This document shows, one piece after another, positions 8,580 through 17,182 of a stretch of 36,527 nt of DNA. Numbering within the stretch: the first letter of the stretch is position 1; each line of letters begins with the position of its first letter. The notes beneath the pieces were generated by a model. It saw nothing but the letters and a program-made list of their open reading frames with translations, did no database searches and was not told where the DNA came from. This DNA is from Polyangia bacterium (GTDB lineage: Bacteria; Myxococcota_A; Polyangia; Fen-1088). The translations under genes were made by a program, and so were the position numbers. The stretch lies in contig DATATI010000069.1 of NCBI GenBank assembly GCA_036268875.1, positions 1 to 36,527 on the forward strand, read 5' to 3'.

Positions 8580-10178
8580 TCAGTCGTAATAGCCGTCCAG
8601 GTACCATTGCCCGTCGCGCCGGTCCTGATGCAGCCGGTAAAGAGCCCCGTCCGAGGCGTGCACGTCCCAGTAGTCCTGCGAAAAATCTCCTCCATCGCCG
8701 GACGGGCGCCACCATTCGCTGTCGACCCGGTAGGGGCCGGCGGCGATCAGGATGCGCGCGGTGGTCTCCTGGCCGCGCAGCGCCGTGGGGCCATTACGAT
8801 CGATCAGCACCTCGATGGGCTGGGCGGGACGGAACCGCCGGATGGTGAGACCGGGGTGGGCGGCCGCGCTGATCGCGGCGCGCGCGGCGCCACCTTCGAT
8901 GGAGAACGGCGCCACGGCGACGGCGTCCTCGCGCCAGGTGTCGGGCGCTTGCGGGGCGCCGACGTTGTCAGGCCCGACCAGCGCCGCCAGGCGAGCGATG
9001 GTGGTGGCCAGACGATCGGGCGCCGGACCAGTGGGACGCAGAAAATCCAGCTGGCCGGCGCGGGCGCGGGCGGGCAGGGCGATCAAGTGAGCGCCGACCA
9101 CCGGCGCCTCGGGCGGTCGCCGGGTCAGATCCAGCCGGCAGAGTTGCAGCAGCGTCGCTGATTCGCGCGTCGGCGCGGCGATGGGCACGTCGCGCACGTC
9201 GACGCCGCGCGGATCCAGCGCCAGCCGCAGCGTCAGCCCGGCGCAGGCCAGGCTGCGACAGGCCAGGCGCGCCAGCGCGCGATCGATGAGGCCACGCAGC
9301 ACGAACGACAGCGGCTCCAGCTCGGCGAGGGGATAGTCGAGCTCGATCGCCTCTTCCAGCGCATCCGCCGGCAGGTGGGGGACGAATGGTTCGTCGTCGA
9401 TGCCGGCGGCCAGTCGGCACAGGCGCCCGCCGACCTCGCCGAGGCGCAAGGCCACCTCGGCTGGAGGCAGGGCCGCCAGCGCGCCGGCGTTGGCCACGCC
9501 CCAGCGTCGCAGCGTGGCGCGCAGTGGATCGAACCCGTCGCCGGGCTCCGGGTGATCGCCGAGCAGATTTTGCAGCGGCAGCGGCGCCAGAAACGCGCGG
9601 GCGCCGCCGGGCGGAACCACCGCCACCGCGCGCGCGCGGGTGGCCACGCGGGCAATCCCTTTCGTCGCCGCGATGGCCACTCGCACGCCCAGCCCGACGT
9701 GGGCGGCGCGCGCGGCGATGGCCTGGGCGATCGCTTGATCGCCTTCCGGGTACAGGCGATCCAGATCGCCGACGTCGAAAAAAACTCGCTCTAGCTCGCT
9801 GTCGTCGATGCGGGCGGCAAAACTGAACGCCACATCGCCCAGCGCGGCGCGTGCGGCGGCGTAGTCAGCGGCAGAGGCGGTCAGAAGGCGCAGCGCCGGC
9901 GCGGTGGCGGCGGCCTGCGCGCCGGTCATGCCGCGGCGGACGCCGGCCCGCCGCGCTTCTTCGCTGATCTCGGTGATGCGCGGTTTTTTGTTGATCAGCC
10001 GGGAACCCTGGGATGGTTCCCGGACTCTCCCGCGATGGACTTCGCTCGGGCCAAGCCCGATCTCTGTCCACGCGTCCTCAGCGGCCAGCAGCGCCACCGT
10101 TCCCCCGCGCGCTTCGGGGGTTCGGCGCAGCACCGCTTGCAAGCCTAGCTGCGGGACGAAAACACAAGCAAGGCGCAT
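8580..10178 (-). CDS. imuB: ImuB, catalytically inactive Y-family polymerase homologue
   Basis: A 532-residue Y-family protein that by family knowledge acts as the hub of the mutasome, binding ImuA, DnaE2 and the beta clamp. It begins MRLACVFVPQLGLQAV where active Pol IV/V would have an acidic metal ligand, and the SxDE catalytic motif of Pol IV is replaced by LERVFFDVGDLDRLY. The polymerase site is therefore dead, as expected for ImuB. Helix-hairpin-helix and little-finger regions follow, and the C-terminus ends in the family-typical DGQWYLDGYYD. Residues about 36-63 look like an insertion relative to ImuB proteins I know and coincide with two DNA hairpins. The ATG at 10178 overlaps the end of imuA by 34 bases, so translation is coupled. 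Confidence 0.93.
   Translation of the reverse strand: MRLACVFVPQLGLQAVLRRTPEARGGTVALLAAEDAWTEIGLGPSEVHRGRVREPSQGSRLINKKPRITEISEEARRAGVRRGMTGAQAAATAPALRLLTASAADYAAARAALGDVAFSFAARIDDSELERVFFDVGDLDRLYPEGDQAIAQAIAARAAHVGLGVRVAIAATKGIARVATRARAVAVVPPGGARAFLAPLPLQNLLGDHPEPGDGFDPLRATLRRWGVANAGALAALPPAEVALRLGEVGGRLCRLAAGIDDEPFVPHLPADALEEAIELDYPLAELEPLSFVLRGLIDRALARLACRSLACAGLTLRLALDPRGVDVRDVPIAAPTRESATLLQLCRLDLTRRPPEAPVVGAHLIALPARARAGQLDFLRPTGPAPDRLATTIARLAALVGPDNVGAPQAPDTWREDAVAVAPFSIEGGAARAAISAAAHPGLTIRRFRPAQPIEVLIDRNGPTALRGQETTARILIAAGPYRVDSEWWRPSGDGGDFSQDYWDVHASDGALYRLHQDRRDGQWYLDGYYD
9999..10070. repeat. Paired palindromes inside imuB
   Basis: Two adjacent hairpins lie in the imuB coding sequence. 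The first is a perfect 9-bp stem (CCGGGAACC 9999-10007 / GGTTCCCGG 10015-10023, 7-base loop). The second is nested: TGGAC (10036-10040) with GTCCA (10066-10070), enclosing TCGGGC (10046-10051) / GCCCGA (10055-10060) with a CAA loop and a symmetric 5x5 internal bulge. The layout resembles REP or BIME-like palindromic elements. The segment codes for an apparent extra stretch of about 25 residues near the ImuB N-terminus. Confidence 0.6.
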
Positions 10179-10900
10179 GACTCTCCCACCGCTGCCGGCC
10201 CACCACTGGCTCCCTTCATCGGCTCGCGAAACAGACCGCCCCGTTCCCGCGCGGCGGTGGTCTGCAGATCCGCCAGCAACGGCGGGCTGGGCGGGCCGGT
10301 GTCGTTCGCGCTGTCGCTACTGGCCGCGCCCGGATGATGACGGTGAAACCGCACTTGTCGCGCGCGCAAGCTGATGGCGGCGCCAGCGAAGGCGCCCACC
10401 GTGCGCCAGGGCGTGGCGACCACGAGGGCGGTTTGCTGGCGCTCGGCCGCGTGCTTCAAACGATTCCACGCCGCGCCGGGGATGCGCGCGCGCCCTTCGC
10501 CGAGGTCCAGCGCGACCAAACCGAAGCCGCCCGCCGTCACCACCAGGTCCGCCGCCTTCAAGACCTGCTCGGCGCCGCAGCGGATCCACAACAAGTCAGG
10601 CAAGGCGACGCCGCATTGAGCGGCCAAGCGGGGATCCAGCGCGCCACCATTGTCCACCAGCGCCACCGTGTGCCCGGCGGCGATGGCGCTGGCCAGCGAC
10701 GCCAGCAGCACCGACGTGCGTCCCGACGAACGCCGCCCGCAAAGTTCACTCAGCGCGCCGCGCGGCCAGCCGCCGCCCAGGAGATCATCCAGCGCGGCGA
10801 TGCCGGTGGAGCAGCGGGCGCGACGCTCTGCCAAGCGGCTGGCCGTGATGAGGTGTGCCGACAGGGCGGGATCCAGATTCAGGGCCGCTTTGATCGACAT
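10145..10900 (-). CDS. imuA: ImuA, RecA-like mutasome accessory protein
   Basis: A 251-residue RecA/SulA-like protein, the first gene of the imuA-imuB pair. The N-terminus has the ImuA pattern TGIAALDDLLGGGWPRGALSEL, followed by a P-loop position reading GRRSSGRT (55-62) in which the Walker A lysine is replaced by Arg61, so ATP hydrolysis is doubtful. Later motifs ALVDNGGALDP and LVALDLGEG fit the RecA core strands. By family knowledge ImuA works with ImuB and DnaE2 in SOS-induced mutagenic lesion bypass. The ATG at 10900 has AGGA seven bases upstream. A near-consensus LexA box lies 16 bases before the start. The 3' end overlaps imuB by 34 bases. Confidence 0.9.
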   Translation of the reverse strand: MSIKAALNLDPALSAHLITASRLAERRARCSTGIAALDDLLGGGWPRGALSELCGRRSSGRTSVLLASLASAIAAGHTVALVDNGGALDPRLAAQCGVALPDLLWIRCGAEQVLKAADLVVTAGGFGLVALDLGEGRARIPGAAWNRLKHAAERQQTALVVATPWRTVGAFAGAAISLRARQVRFHRHHPGAASSDSANDTGPPSPPLLADLQTTAARERGGLFREPMKGASGGPAAVGESCALLVFSSRS

Positions 10901-10915
10901 CGGTCGATCCTGTGA

Positions 10916-10932
10916 CTAAACATATGTTCAGG
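10916..10932. promoter_or_regulatory. LexA box upstream of imuA
   Basis: CTAAACATATGTTCAGG matches 16 of 17 positions of the LexA box I recall for Myxococcus xanthus (CTRHAMRYBYGTTCAGS), and is one mismatch from the GAACNNNNGTTC box of Gram-positive bacteria. AACATATGTT in its centre is a perfect palindrome. It lies 16 bases from the imuA ATG and 97 bases from the start of the divergent PEGA gene, so repression of imuAB is the likely role. Confidence 0.8.
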
Positions 10933-11028
10933 TCAAGGCTGACTTCGCGGCAGTGGCCATCTGTTCAAGATGACCGGGAAATTACGCGTTTTAGGGCGGC
11001 TTGCAGGGTCGATGTACTATCGTCGACG

Positions 11029-12096
11029 ATGCGATCGTTATCGCTGCGCGGCACGGGGATCGTGGTGGGGGTGTGCCTGGCCAGTGCCGTCTGGGCGGCG
11101 CCCGTGGCGAATACAAAATCGACGTCGCCGGGCGCTCTCGGCCGACAACGGGTGGCGGTGGTGCGCCTGGAATTCGACAGCGGCGTGGCGGAAGCCTCGC
11201 GCGACCTGTTCGGGCAACGCCTGGACGAAGGGTTGGCCGCCGCGCAGTTCGAGGTGGTGTCAGCCGCCGAGGCCAGCAAGACGCTGACCGCGCTGCCGAA
11301 TGCCAGCTTGCTCGCCTGCCGTGAACCCGCTTGCTACCCCAGCGTGGCCGAAGCGCTGGCGGTTGGCTATCTGGTGGCCGGCAAGGTGGCGGTCAGCAGC
11401 AAGACCTACGACATCACTTTAGAGCTGGTGAACGGCCGCACCGGCGACACCATCGGCACCAACCGTGAACGCTGTGACATTTGCGGCGTGGAAGAGGCGG
11501 CGGAAAAAATGGGCCTGGCGGCCTCGGCCCTGCGCGCTCGTCTGGAAGCGCTGACCAAGACGCCGGCGCGGTTCATCGTGCGCTCGCGGCCGGCGGGCGC
11601 GGCGGCCACGCTGGACGGCCAGCCCGCCGGCCCCACGCCGCTGGATCGCGAGGTGCCGGGCGGTCCGCACAAGCTGACGCTGGTGGCGCCCGGCTACGAT
11701 CGACTGGATCGTTCCTTCATCGCCGTCAGCGGCGTCGACGAGACGTTGGAGCTGGACCTGGTGCGCTTGCCGACCAAGTTCCCTTATCGCGCCGCCGGCT
11801 GGATCGGAGTGATCACCGGCGTCGCCTTGATGAGCGCCGGCGTGTGGGCCATCAGCATCGACGGCAAGCAGATCGACTGCGCCACTTCCCAGCGCGACGT
11901 TTTCGGCCACTGCCCCTACGTGCGCGACAGCCGCATCGTCGGCGCGGTCCTGATCGGCACCGGCGTGGCGGCGACGACCTTGGGCGGCGTGTGGCTGTAC
12001 CTGGGCAGTCTGGGCGGCCGTGGCGGCGGCAGCGGCGAGACACCGGCGGGGACGGTGCGCGCCGGGACGGGCGTGTTCGCGCGCGGATTTTTCTAG
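11029..12096 (+). CDS. PEGA-domain membrane protein
   Basis: A 355-residue exported protein. The chosen ATG (11029) begins a clear signal peptide, MRSLSLRGTGIVVGVCLASA followed by VWA/APVA; a frame extension to 10912 would overlap the LexA box region and adds no plausible sequence. Residues about 40-175 form an N-terminal domain with four cysteines (two in CREPAC, two in CDIC) that resembles the FlgO/curli-like fold of PEGA proteins in this group (inference). A PEGA domain follows (about 181-247: RPAGAAATLDGQPAGPTP, then PGGPHKLTLVAPGY). Two membrane segments lie at about 256-276 and 303-326. PEGA domains are surface or periplasmic modules often found near Ser/Thr kinases in Myxococcota. The gene converges on the tandem kinase gene with a 19-base gap. 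Confidence 0.85.
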   Translation: MRSLSLRGTGIVVGVCLASAVWAAPVANTKSTSPGALGRQRVAVVRLEFDSGVAEASRDLFGQRLDEGLAAAQFEVVSAAEASKTLTALPNASLLACREPACYPSVAEALAVGYLVAGKVAVSSKTYDITLELVNGRTGDTIGTNRERCDICGVEEAAEKMGLAASALRARLEALTKTPARFIVRSRPAGAAATLDGQPAGPTPLDREVPGGPHKLTLVAPGYDRLDRSFIAVSGVDETLELDLVRLPTKFPYRAAGWIGVITGVALMSAGVWAISIDGKQIDCATSQRDVFGHCPYVRDSRIVGAVLIGTGVAATTLGGVWLYLGSLGGRGGGSGETPAGTVRAGTGVFARGFF

Positions 12097-12115
12097 CCCG
12101 GTTTCAAGCGGCGTC

Positions 12116-15100
12116 TCACTTGGCCAGCTTGGTGGCGGCTTTTTCGATGCGGTCTTTGATCGTCTGATCGTTCGGCGCCAGCGCGTGCGCTTTTTGATAG
12201 TTGGCCGTCGCTTCGTCGTAACGGAGCAGCTTGAAGTAGGCGTCGCCCAATAGCACGAGGTGCTTGGCGTTCCTGGGGGCCAGGCGCGAGGCGCGGCGCG
12301 CGTAGTCCAGCGCTTCGGTGTAGTGGGCGCGTTCGAAGGCCACGTCAGCCAGGCCGCCCACCGCCGTCGCGTTCTGAGCGTCGGCGCGCACGGCGCGGTT
12401 GAAGGCCTGTTCGGCTTCGCCCAGGTGTCCACGGGCCAGCGCTGCCAGGCCGATTTCGGCGGCTTTTCTCGAAGTCACCGGATCGCGCGGCTGATCCGGA
12501 TCCGCCTCCGCTTCTTTCTTTTTCGCCTTGGCCGCCGCCCCGGCGACAGACGTCGCGGTCGGCGCGGGCGGACCGACGAACACGGCGGGCATGGCCGTCG
12601 CGGCGGGGTTGGCGCTCCCCGCCGCGGGCGGCTCATTGGCTCGTTCGCGCGCGTCGAGATCCTGCGGATCCAGGTCGGCTATCAACTGATAAAGCGGGCG
12701 GGCCGCGTCCTTGTGTCCGACGTTCCACTCGGCCTGGGCGCGCGTGCGGAGACCGTCGGACAGCCGCGCCCGTTGCACGCCGCCCACGTCGAAGTCAGCC
12801 AGCGTCTTCAAGGCCAGCCGCGCCTCGGACAGATGTCCTTGGGTCGCCGCCAAGAACGTCCGGGTCGCCGCCTCCTTGGCGTTGTCGGTGGGCGAGGACG
12901 CCGGCGGCACCGCGGTCGTGGCGGTCGTCGGGCGGCGCTCGCGGGTGCGGATCTCCTCGGGCAAAAGCTCGGCCTTGCGCTGCAACTCCGGATCGTCGGG
13001 CATGAACAGCAGCGCTTCTTTGTATTTGGGCAAGGCCAGATCGCGCAGGCCGGCCTTCAAAAGCTCGTTGCCGATCACCGTCAGCGCCGATGCGTACGCC
13101 CGCCGCAAACCAAGCGCGCCCGCCGAGCGACGCCCGGTCTTGCTGGCCTCTTCCTCGGCGCTGATGATGAAGTGCAACGCCGAATCGTCGAACGGGCGCA
13201 CGTACCGCTGCCGCCGCGCCGCCTGATCCGCCCGCAACAACGCTGACGCCACCGCCGGCGCTTCGTCGGTGTTGGTCAGCTCGACGCGCACCTCTTTGAC
13301 GATCACCTGTGGTTTGCGAATCACGCCCAGATACAAGGCAACCGCCACCGCCACCGTCGCGATGCCGCTGGCCGCAGCGATCACCGTCCGTCGCGCCCGC
13401 CGGCCGGGGGCGGGCATGCGCCGTTCCAGGCGCGCGCGCCACTCGTCGTCGACGGCGGGCAATTCCAGATCGTCCCAGGGCGTGGTCAGCCCGGCGGCGA
13501 TCTGGGCGTCGCACAGCAGCGCCTCGACCGCGGCCATGGTCTGCGGGCGGGCGGCGGGATCTTTTTCCAGCATGCGCATCACCAGCGCGGCCAGCGCGTC
13601 GGGCACCTGCTGAGCGGTGTGGTGACCCAGCGGTTCGGGCAGATCCTTCACCTGCATGGTCAGCGTGGCGATGTTGTTCTTGCCGTGAAAGGGGACCTTG
13701 CCTGACAACATTTCGTAGGCCATCACGCCCAGCGCATAGATGTCACTGCGGCGATCGTAGCCGTGGCCGCCGGCGCGTTCGGGGGCGATGTACTCCGGCG
13801 TTCCCGAGATCTCTTCCTGCTCGGCGGTTTGGTTCAAAAGGCCGGCGATGCCAAAGTCGACCACCTTGACCGCGTCGGTGCGCTTGCTCTGGGCGATCAA
13901 CATGATGTTGTCGGGCTTGACGTCCAGGTGAACGATCGACTTTTCGTGGGCGGCGCCCAGCGCCTTGGCCACCTGGCGCAGGATGCCGATGGTCCGTGCC
14001 GGCGAAACGTGCGTCGATTCGCGCAAAACCCGACCGAGCGATTCGCCTTCCAGGTATTCCATGGCGAAGAAGACGCGGCCGTCGGGGACCTCGCCGAAGT
14101 CGGTGACGTCGCAGATGTACGCGCTGCCGATCTTCGAAGCGGCGCGCGCCTCCTGGCGGAAAAGCTGCAGCGTCTCGGGATCGGGCGCCACATCGACGCG
14201 CAACACTTTCAGCGCCACCTTGCGTTCGATGTCGACGTGCTCGGCGGCGTACACCGTGCCCATGCCGCCTTCGCCGATCTTCGAGACGATGCGATAGCGC
14301 GTGCCTGGCACCACCTTGCCCGGCGCCAGATCCACCGGCGCGGTGACCAGCTTGGGCCGGCGGCCGGCGGTGGTATTGCCGGCGTCGGGTCGACGGAGCG
14401 TGATCACCCGCCAGGTGGGCGGGGCCAGCTCGCGCTTGGGATCGACGGTCTTCATCAGCTGGCCCAGCTCGGCGCGATCGCCGATCAGGGCGCCAGCAAA
14501 ATTGGCGCGCACCAGCGTCTTTAGTTGCGTGTTCGGCGGCGTCGCGGTCGGCGCGGCCAGCACGCGCAGGATGCCGGCCAGGGCGGTGCGCAGTTTTTCG
14601 CAGTCAGCCGGCCGCTGCGCCGGATCGCCTTGCAGCGTGGAGCGCGCCAGGCGCATCAAGGCGTCACCCGACGCGGCGGGGTTGGCGGCCAGCAGCGCCG
14701 GATCAGGCCGCGCGCCGGTCATCATCTGCCACAGCAGATCGCCGACCAGGTAAACGTCGCTGGCTGCGGTGGCGCCGTTGTTGTTGGCCGTGTTGTTGGT
14801 GGTCGCCAGCTCGGGCGGCACGATGATTTCCGTGCGCGGGGCAGCGCGCGAAAGGGTGGCGCCGTAGTGAACCACCTTCACCTCGCCGTCGGTGGACAGC
14901 AGGATCGATCGCGCCGACAAGGCCAGCGGCGCGCCTGCCATCGCCGATTGGCGGTCGTTGATGTGACGCAGGTACTGCAGCGCCGCCGCCACCTCCATCG
15001 CCACGTACACCGCCAGCTCGGCGGGCAGAGGCCGTTGGGTTTGTTTCAATCGGGCGATCAGCGCCGCCAGATCGCCGCCTTCGACCAGCTCGCTGACGAA

Positions 15101-15400
15101 GAACAGGCGCTGGTCGGCCATGCCGATGTCGTACAGCTGGACGACGTTGCCATGAATTCGCCGCACCAGGTCCGACGCCTCGGCGCGCAGGGCGGTGACC
15201 AGCTCGGGGGTGCGCGTGGAAGTTTCGGGCAAGACCTTCAGCGCGCAGAAGCGTTCGATCTCCACCGGCCGCAGAGCGGCGAAGACCTCGCCACGCTCGC
15301 CTTCGGCAAGCTGCTTCAACAGCAACAGCTTGCCGAACATGCGCGGCAGCCGACTTTCACGCGTGGCCGCGTTTGCCCCTTTGAGTGTCGCCTCGCCCAT
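12116..15400 (-). CDS. Tandem pseudokinase-kinase membrane protein with TPRs
   Basis: A 1094-residue protein with two kinase-like domains in series. Domain 1 (about 22-285) keeps a Gly-loop-like GERGEVF (34-40) and the lysine of ALK (K55), but the HRD loop reads ALSARS (160-165) and DFG reads HYG (178-180), so the catalytic Asp, Lys, Asn and metal-binding Asp are all absent: a pseudokinase. Domain 2 (about 368-632) is intact: GEGGMGTVY (376-384), K398, HLDVKPDN (491-498), DFG (515-517) and GTPEYIAPE (533-541), a Hanks-type Ser/Thr kinase. A membrane segment spans about 671-694. The C-terminal 400 residues contain Pro/Ala linkers and TPR-like helices, clearest at about 1000-1090. With one membrane span the TPR part should be outside the cytoplasm. 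No paralogous sensor as in the other two kinases. Confidence 0.92.
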   Translation of the reverse strand: MGEATLKGANAATRESRLPRMFGKLLLLKQLAEGERGEVFAALRPVEIERFCALKVLPETSTRTPELVTALRAEASDLVRRIHGNVVQLYDIGMADQRLFFVSELVEGGDLAALIARLKQTQRPLPAELAVYVAMEVAAALQYLRHINDRQSAMAGAPLALSARSILLSTDGEVKVVHYGATLSRAAPRTEIIVPPELATTNNTANNNGATAASDVYLVGDLLWQMMTGARPDPALLAANPAASGDALMRLARSTLQGDPAQRPADCEKLRTALAGILRVLAAPTATPPNTQLKTLVRANFAGALIGDRAELGQLMKTVDPKRELAPPTWRVITLRRPDAGNTTAGRRPKLVTAPVDLAPGKVVPGTRYRIVSKIGEGGMGTVYAAEHVDIERKVALKVLRVDVAPDPETLQLFRQEARAASKIGSAYICDVTDFGEVPDGRVFFAMEYLEGESLGRVLRESTHVSPARTIGILRQVAKALGAAHEKSIVHLDVKPDNIMLIAQSKRTDAVKVVDFGIAGLLNQTAEQEEISGTPEYIAPERAGGHGYDRRSDIYALGVMAYEMLSGKVPFHGKNNIATLTMQVKDLPEPLGHHTAQQVPDALAALVMRMLEKDPAARPQTMAAVEALLCDAQIAAGLTTPWDDLELPAVDDEWRARLERRMPAPGRRARRTVIAAASGIATVAVAVALYLGVIRKPQVIVKEVRVELTNTDEAPAVASALLRADQAARRQRYVRPFDDSALHFIISAEEEASKTGRRSAGALGLRRAYASALTVIGNELLKAGLRDLALPKYKEALLFMPDDPELQRKAELLPEEIRTRERRPTTATTAVPPASSPTDNAKEAATRTFLAATQGHLSEARLALKTLADFDVGGVQRARLSDGLRTRAQAEWNVGHKDAARPLYQLIADLDPQDLDARERANEPPAAGSANPAATAMPAVFVGPPAPTATSVAGAAAKAKKKEAEADPDQPRDPVTSRKAAEIGLAALARGHLGEAEQAFNRAVRADAQNATAVGGLADVAFERAHYTEALDYARRASRLAPRNAKHLVLLGDAYFKLLRYDEATANYQKAHALAPNDQTIKDRIEKAATKLAK

Positions 15401-15618
15401 GCCGCGCGTTGGCTAACCGTACCATGGCCGACGGTTTTCCGGCGGCCTGATCGATTTTCGGCCCAGGCCATCTATTTTGTGCGCTGTTTGTAAGGGCGTC
15501 GCCTTTCACAGCCATCATCATTATTGTTGGGTTTGGCCGTCGGTCCAGTGCCGCTGGCAGCGGCCCGCGCTGGACGGCGCGCGAGTTCCCATCACTAAAA
15601 CGCTGCCGCCGTCGTGCC
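15401..15618. other. Intergenic region with a nested inverted repeat
   Basis: A 218-base gap holding the promoter region of the tandem kinase and the 3' region of the Cys-rich lipoprotein gene, both on the minus strand. GTCCAG (15543-15548) pairs with CTGGAC (15570-15575), enclosing the perfect hairpin GCCGCT-GGC-AGCGGC. There is no T-run after it, so it may be a Rho-type or weak terminator for the lipoprotein transcript. No gene or clear promoter hexamers are visible. Confidence 0.35.
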
Positions 15619-16707
15619 TTACTGGCAGATGCCGTACAGCGTGTCGTTCTTCAGCATGGTGCACGACTGGCCGGTCGGGCAGTCGCCGGTCGAACCGGCC
15701 TTGCAGAGGCGCCGACATTTTTTCGGGTCGGTGCCCATGGTGGTGCAGATGAGTCCGGGGCGGCAGTCGGCGAAGACGGCGCAGGTGTCGCCTTCGTTCT
15801 TCACGCTGCCGGCCGGGACGCAGCGACAGTCGACCTGATCCTGTTCGCCGATCAGCAAGCACCCGAGGCCGGTGGGGCAATTGGTGGTGGCCAGGCCGCG
15901 CGGATCGCAACCGAAGGTGCAGGTCTTGTGGCCGGTGGGGACACCGTTGCAGTCGACTGGCCCCACGCACAAGCTGCCCGCGCCCAGACCAATGCCGGTC
16001 GCCGACGTGCAGTCGCTGTCGGTCTTGCAGAACTTCAGGCAGACCTGAACGTTGCACTGCGCTTCGGTGGTCGAGTAATCGAAGCACTGCGTTCCTTGCG
16101 TGCAGGCGCTGTTGTCGTTCGGGCAGGACTGGCCCGGACCCGACGGGCCGGCTGGCACGCACAGTCCTTGACCGGCCTTGCAGTCGACGAAGCAGGTCTT
16201 GTCGGCGCCGCAGGTGGCAGCGGCCGCCGGATCGCAGCCGGGGAAGGGCGCGACTTCTTGATCGCCGCCATCGCCGACGCCGCCGTCGGTGGGGCAGATC
16301 GGCGCGTTGCTGGTCAAGGTGACGGCGGCGGAGGTCACCGTGTCTTTTTGTACGTTGGCCGTCGTCGAGCCGGTGGCCACGCGGCAGCCGGCGGCATTGC
16401 TGGCGGCCACCGCCAGCGTGACCGGGCCGTCGCGATCATTGCTGAAGCTGACCGACAACGTGACCGGCGGATTGATCAGCGATCCGGCCACGCCGATGGT
16501 CGACGATTTGCCGGGATAAGTCAGCGTGACCGCCGAGCCGGCGCCGGCGCCGGTGACAGCGACCTCGACGGTGTCGACGCGGACGATGGCTTGATCGGCG
16601 GCGGCCAACGTCAGCACGACGAACGACTGATGCTTGGCGCAGCCGGCCGCGCTGAAAATGAGGCCAGCCAGCACCGCTCGGACGCTGGACCGCAGGCTAG
16701 AACGCAC
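15619..16707 (-). CDS. Cys-rich surface lipoprotein
   Basis: A 362-residue lipoprotein: signal peptide with lipobox SAAGC (C23). Residues about 28-135 look like a Ser/Thr/Val-rich beta-sandwich domain (VDTVEVAVTGAGAGSAVTL, then VTLSVSFSNDRDGPVTLAV). From about residue 137 to the end the protein contains many regularly spaced cysteines in EGF- or Dickkopf-like spacing (CGADKTC, CKAGQGLC, CPTGQSC), a pattern frequent in secreted proteins of Myxococcota. The fold would be held by disulfides, so it is extracytoplasmic. Function is unknown. Its ATG lies 11 bases inside the end of the Pro-rich gene, and it is the last gene of the packed block that starts at 25806. Confidence 0.85.
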   Translation of the reverse strand: MRSSLRSSVRAVLAGLIFSAAGCAKHQSFVVLTLAAADQAIVRVDTVEVAVTGAGAGSAVTLTYPGKSSTIGVAGSLINPPVTLSVSFSNDRDGPVTLAVAASNAAGCRVATGSTTANVQKDTVTSAAVTLTSNAPICPTDGGVGDGGDQEVAPFPGCDPAAAATCGADKTCFVDCKAGQGLCVPAGPSGPGQSCPNDNSACTQGTQCFDYSTTEAQCNVQVCLKFCKTDSDCTSATGIGLGAGSLCVGPVDCNGVPTGHKTCTFGCDPRGLATTNCPTGLGCLLIGEQDQVDCRCVPAGSVKNEGDTCAVFADCRPGLICTTMGTDPKKCRRLCKAGSTGDCPTGQSCTMLKNDTLYGICQ

Positions 16708-17182
16708 GCATGTCCCCCAGCGTGGTGTTGGGCGTGTTGGGCCCGGACGACGAACTTGCCAGCAAGATCGCTCCCGCGGTCAGGACGACCACGCCGATGG
16801 TTCCCCAGAACCAGGCCTTTTTGTAGAACGGCTTGTTCGGAGGTGGCGTCGGCGCCGCCTCGAGGGGAACGGCGACCTCTGGCTCAGGAGACGGCGCGTA
16901 GACGGGTGGCGGGGCGACCGGAGGCGCGAAAGAAGGCGCGCCGGGCGGTTGCACGTCAGCGGGTGGCGCCGGCGACAGCGGCACCACGGCGTCACCGTCG
17001 GGCACCGTCGGCGTGCCGGGCGCGGGCAGCGGCGCGGGCGGTTGCGGCGGCGGCGTGGTGCCACTTTGCTGAGCGTGGGCGCTGGCGCCGCCGGCCAGGA
17101 CCAGGCCGGCCAGCGTCAGCATCGCCACGCGCATCCGCAGCGTCGGCAAGCGAAGGGGAGATAAGCGCGGCATCGGCGTCAT
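16697..17182 (-). CDS. Pro-rich exported protein with C-terminal membrane anchor
   Basis: A 161-residue protein if the ATG at 17182 is used; AGG lies ten bases upstream of it. The frame is open to an ATG at 17224, and ATGs at 17173 and 17134 are also possible. A signal peptide (MRVAMLTLAGLVLAGGASAHA) is followed by about 75 residues dominated by Pro, Ala and Val, then FYKKAWFWG, a membrane segment of about 20 residues, a short Ser/Gly stretch and the tail NTTLGDMRAF. In my experience the aromatic-YKKxWFW segment, membrane helix and TTLGxM-type tail recur at the C-termini of myxobacterial TPR and PEGA proteins; here the module is detached from any TPR. It overlaps the start of the Cys-rich lipoprotein gene by 11 bases. 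Function is unknown. Confidence 0.75.
   Translation of the reverse strand: MTPMPRLSPLRLPTLRMRVAMLTLAGLVLAGGASAHAQQSGTTPPPQPPAPLPAPGTPTVPDGDAVVPLSPAPPADVQPPGAPSFAPPVAPPPVYAPSPEPEVAVPLEAAPTPPPNKPFYKKAWFWGTIGVVVLTAGAILLASSSSGPNTPNTTLGDMRAF

Noticed and set aside
10912-11028. Upstream extension of the PEGA protein to 10912
   Set aside because: It would put 39 residues before a good signal peptide and overlap the LexA box; the ATG at 11029 is the better start.
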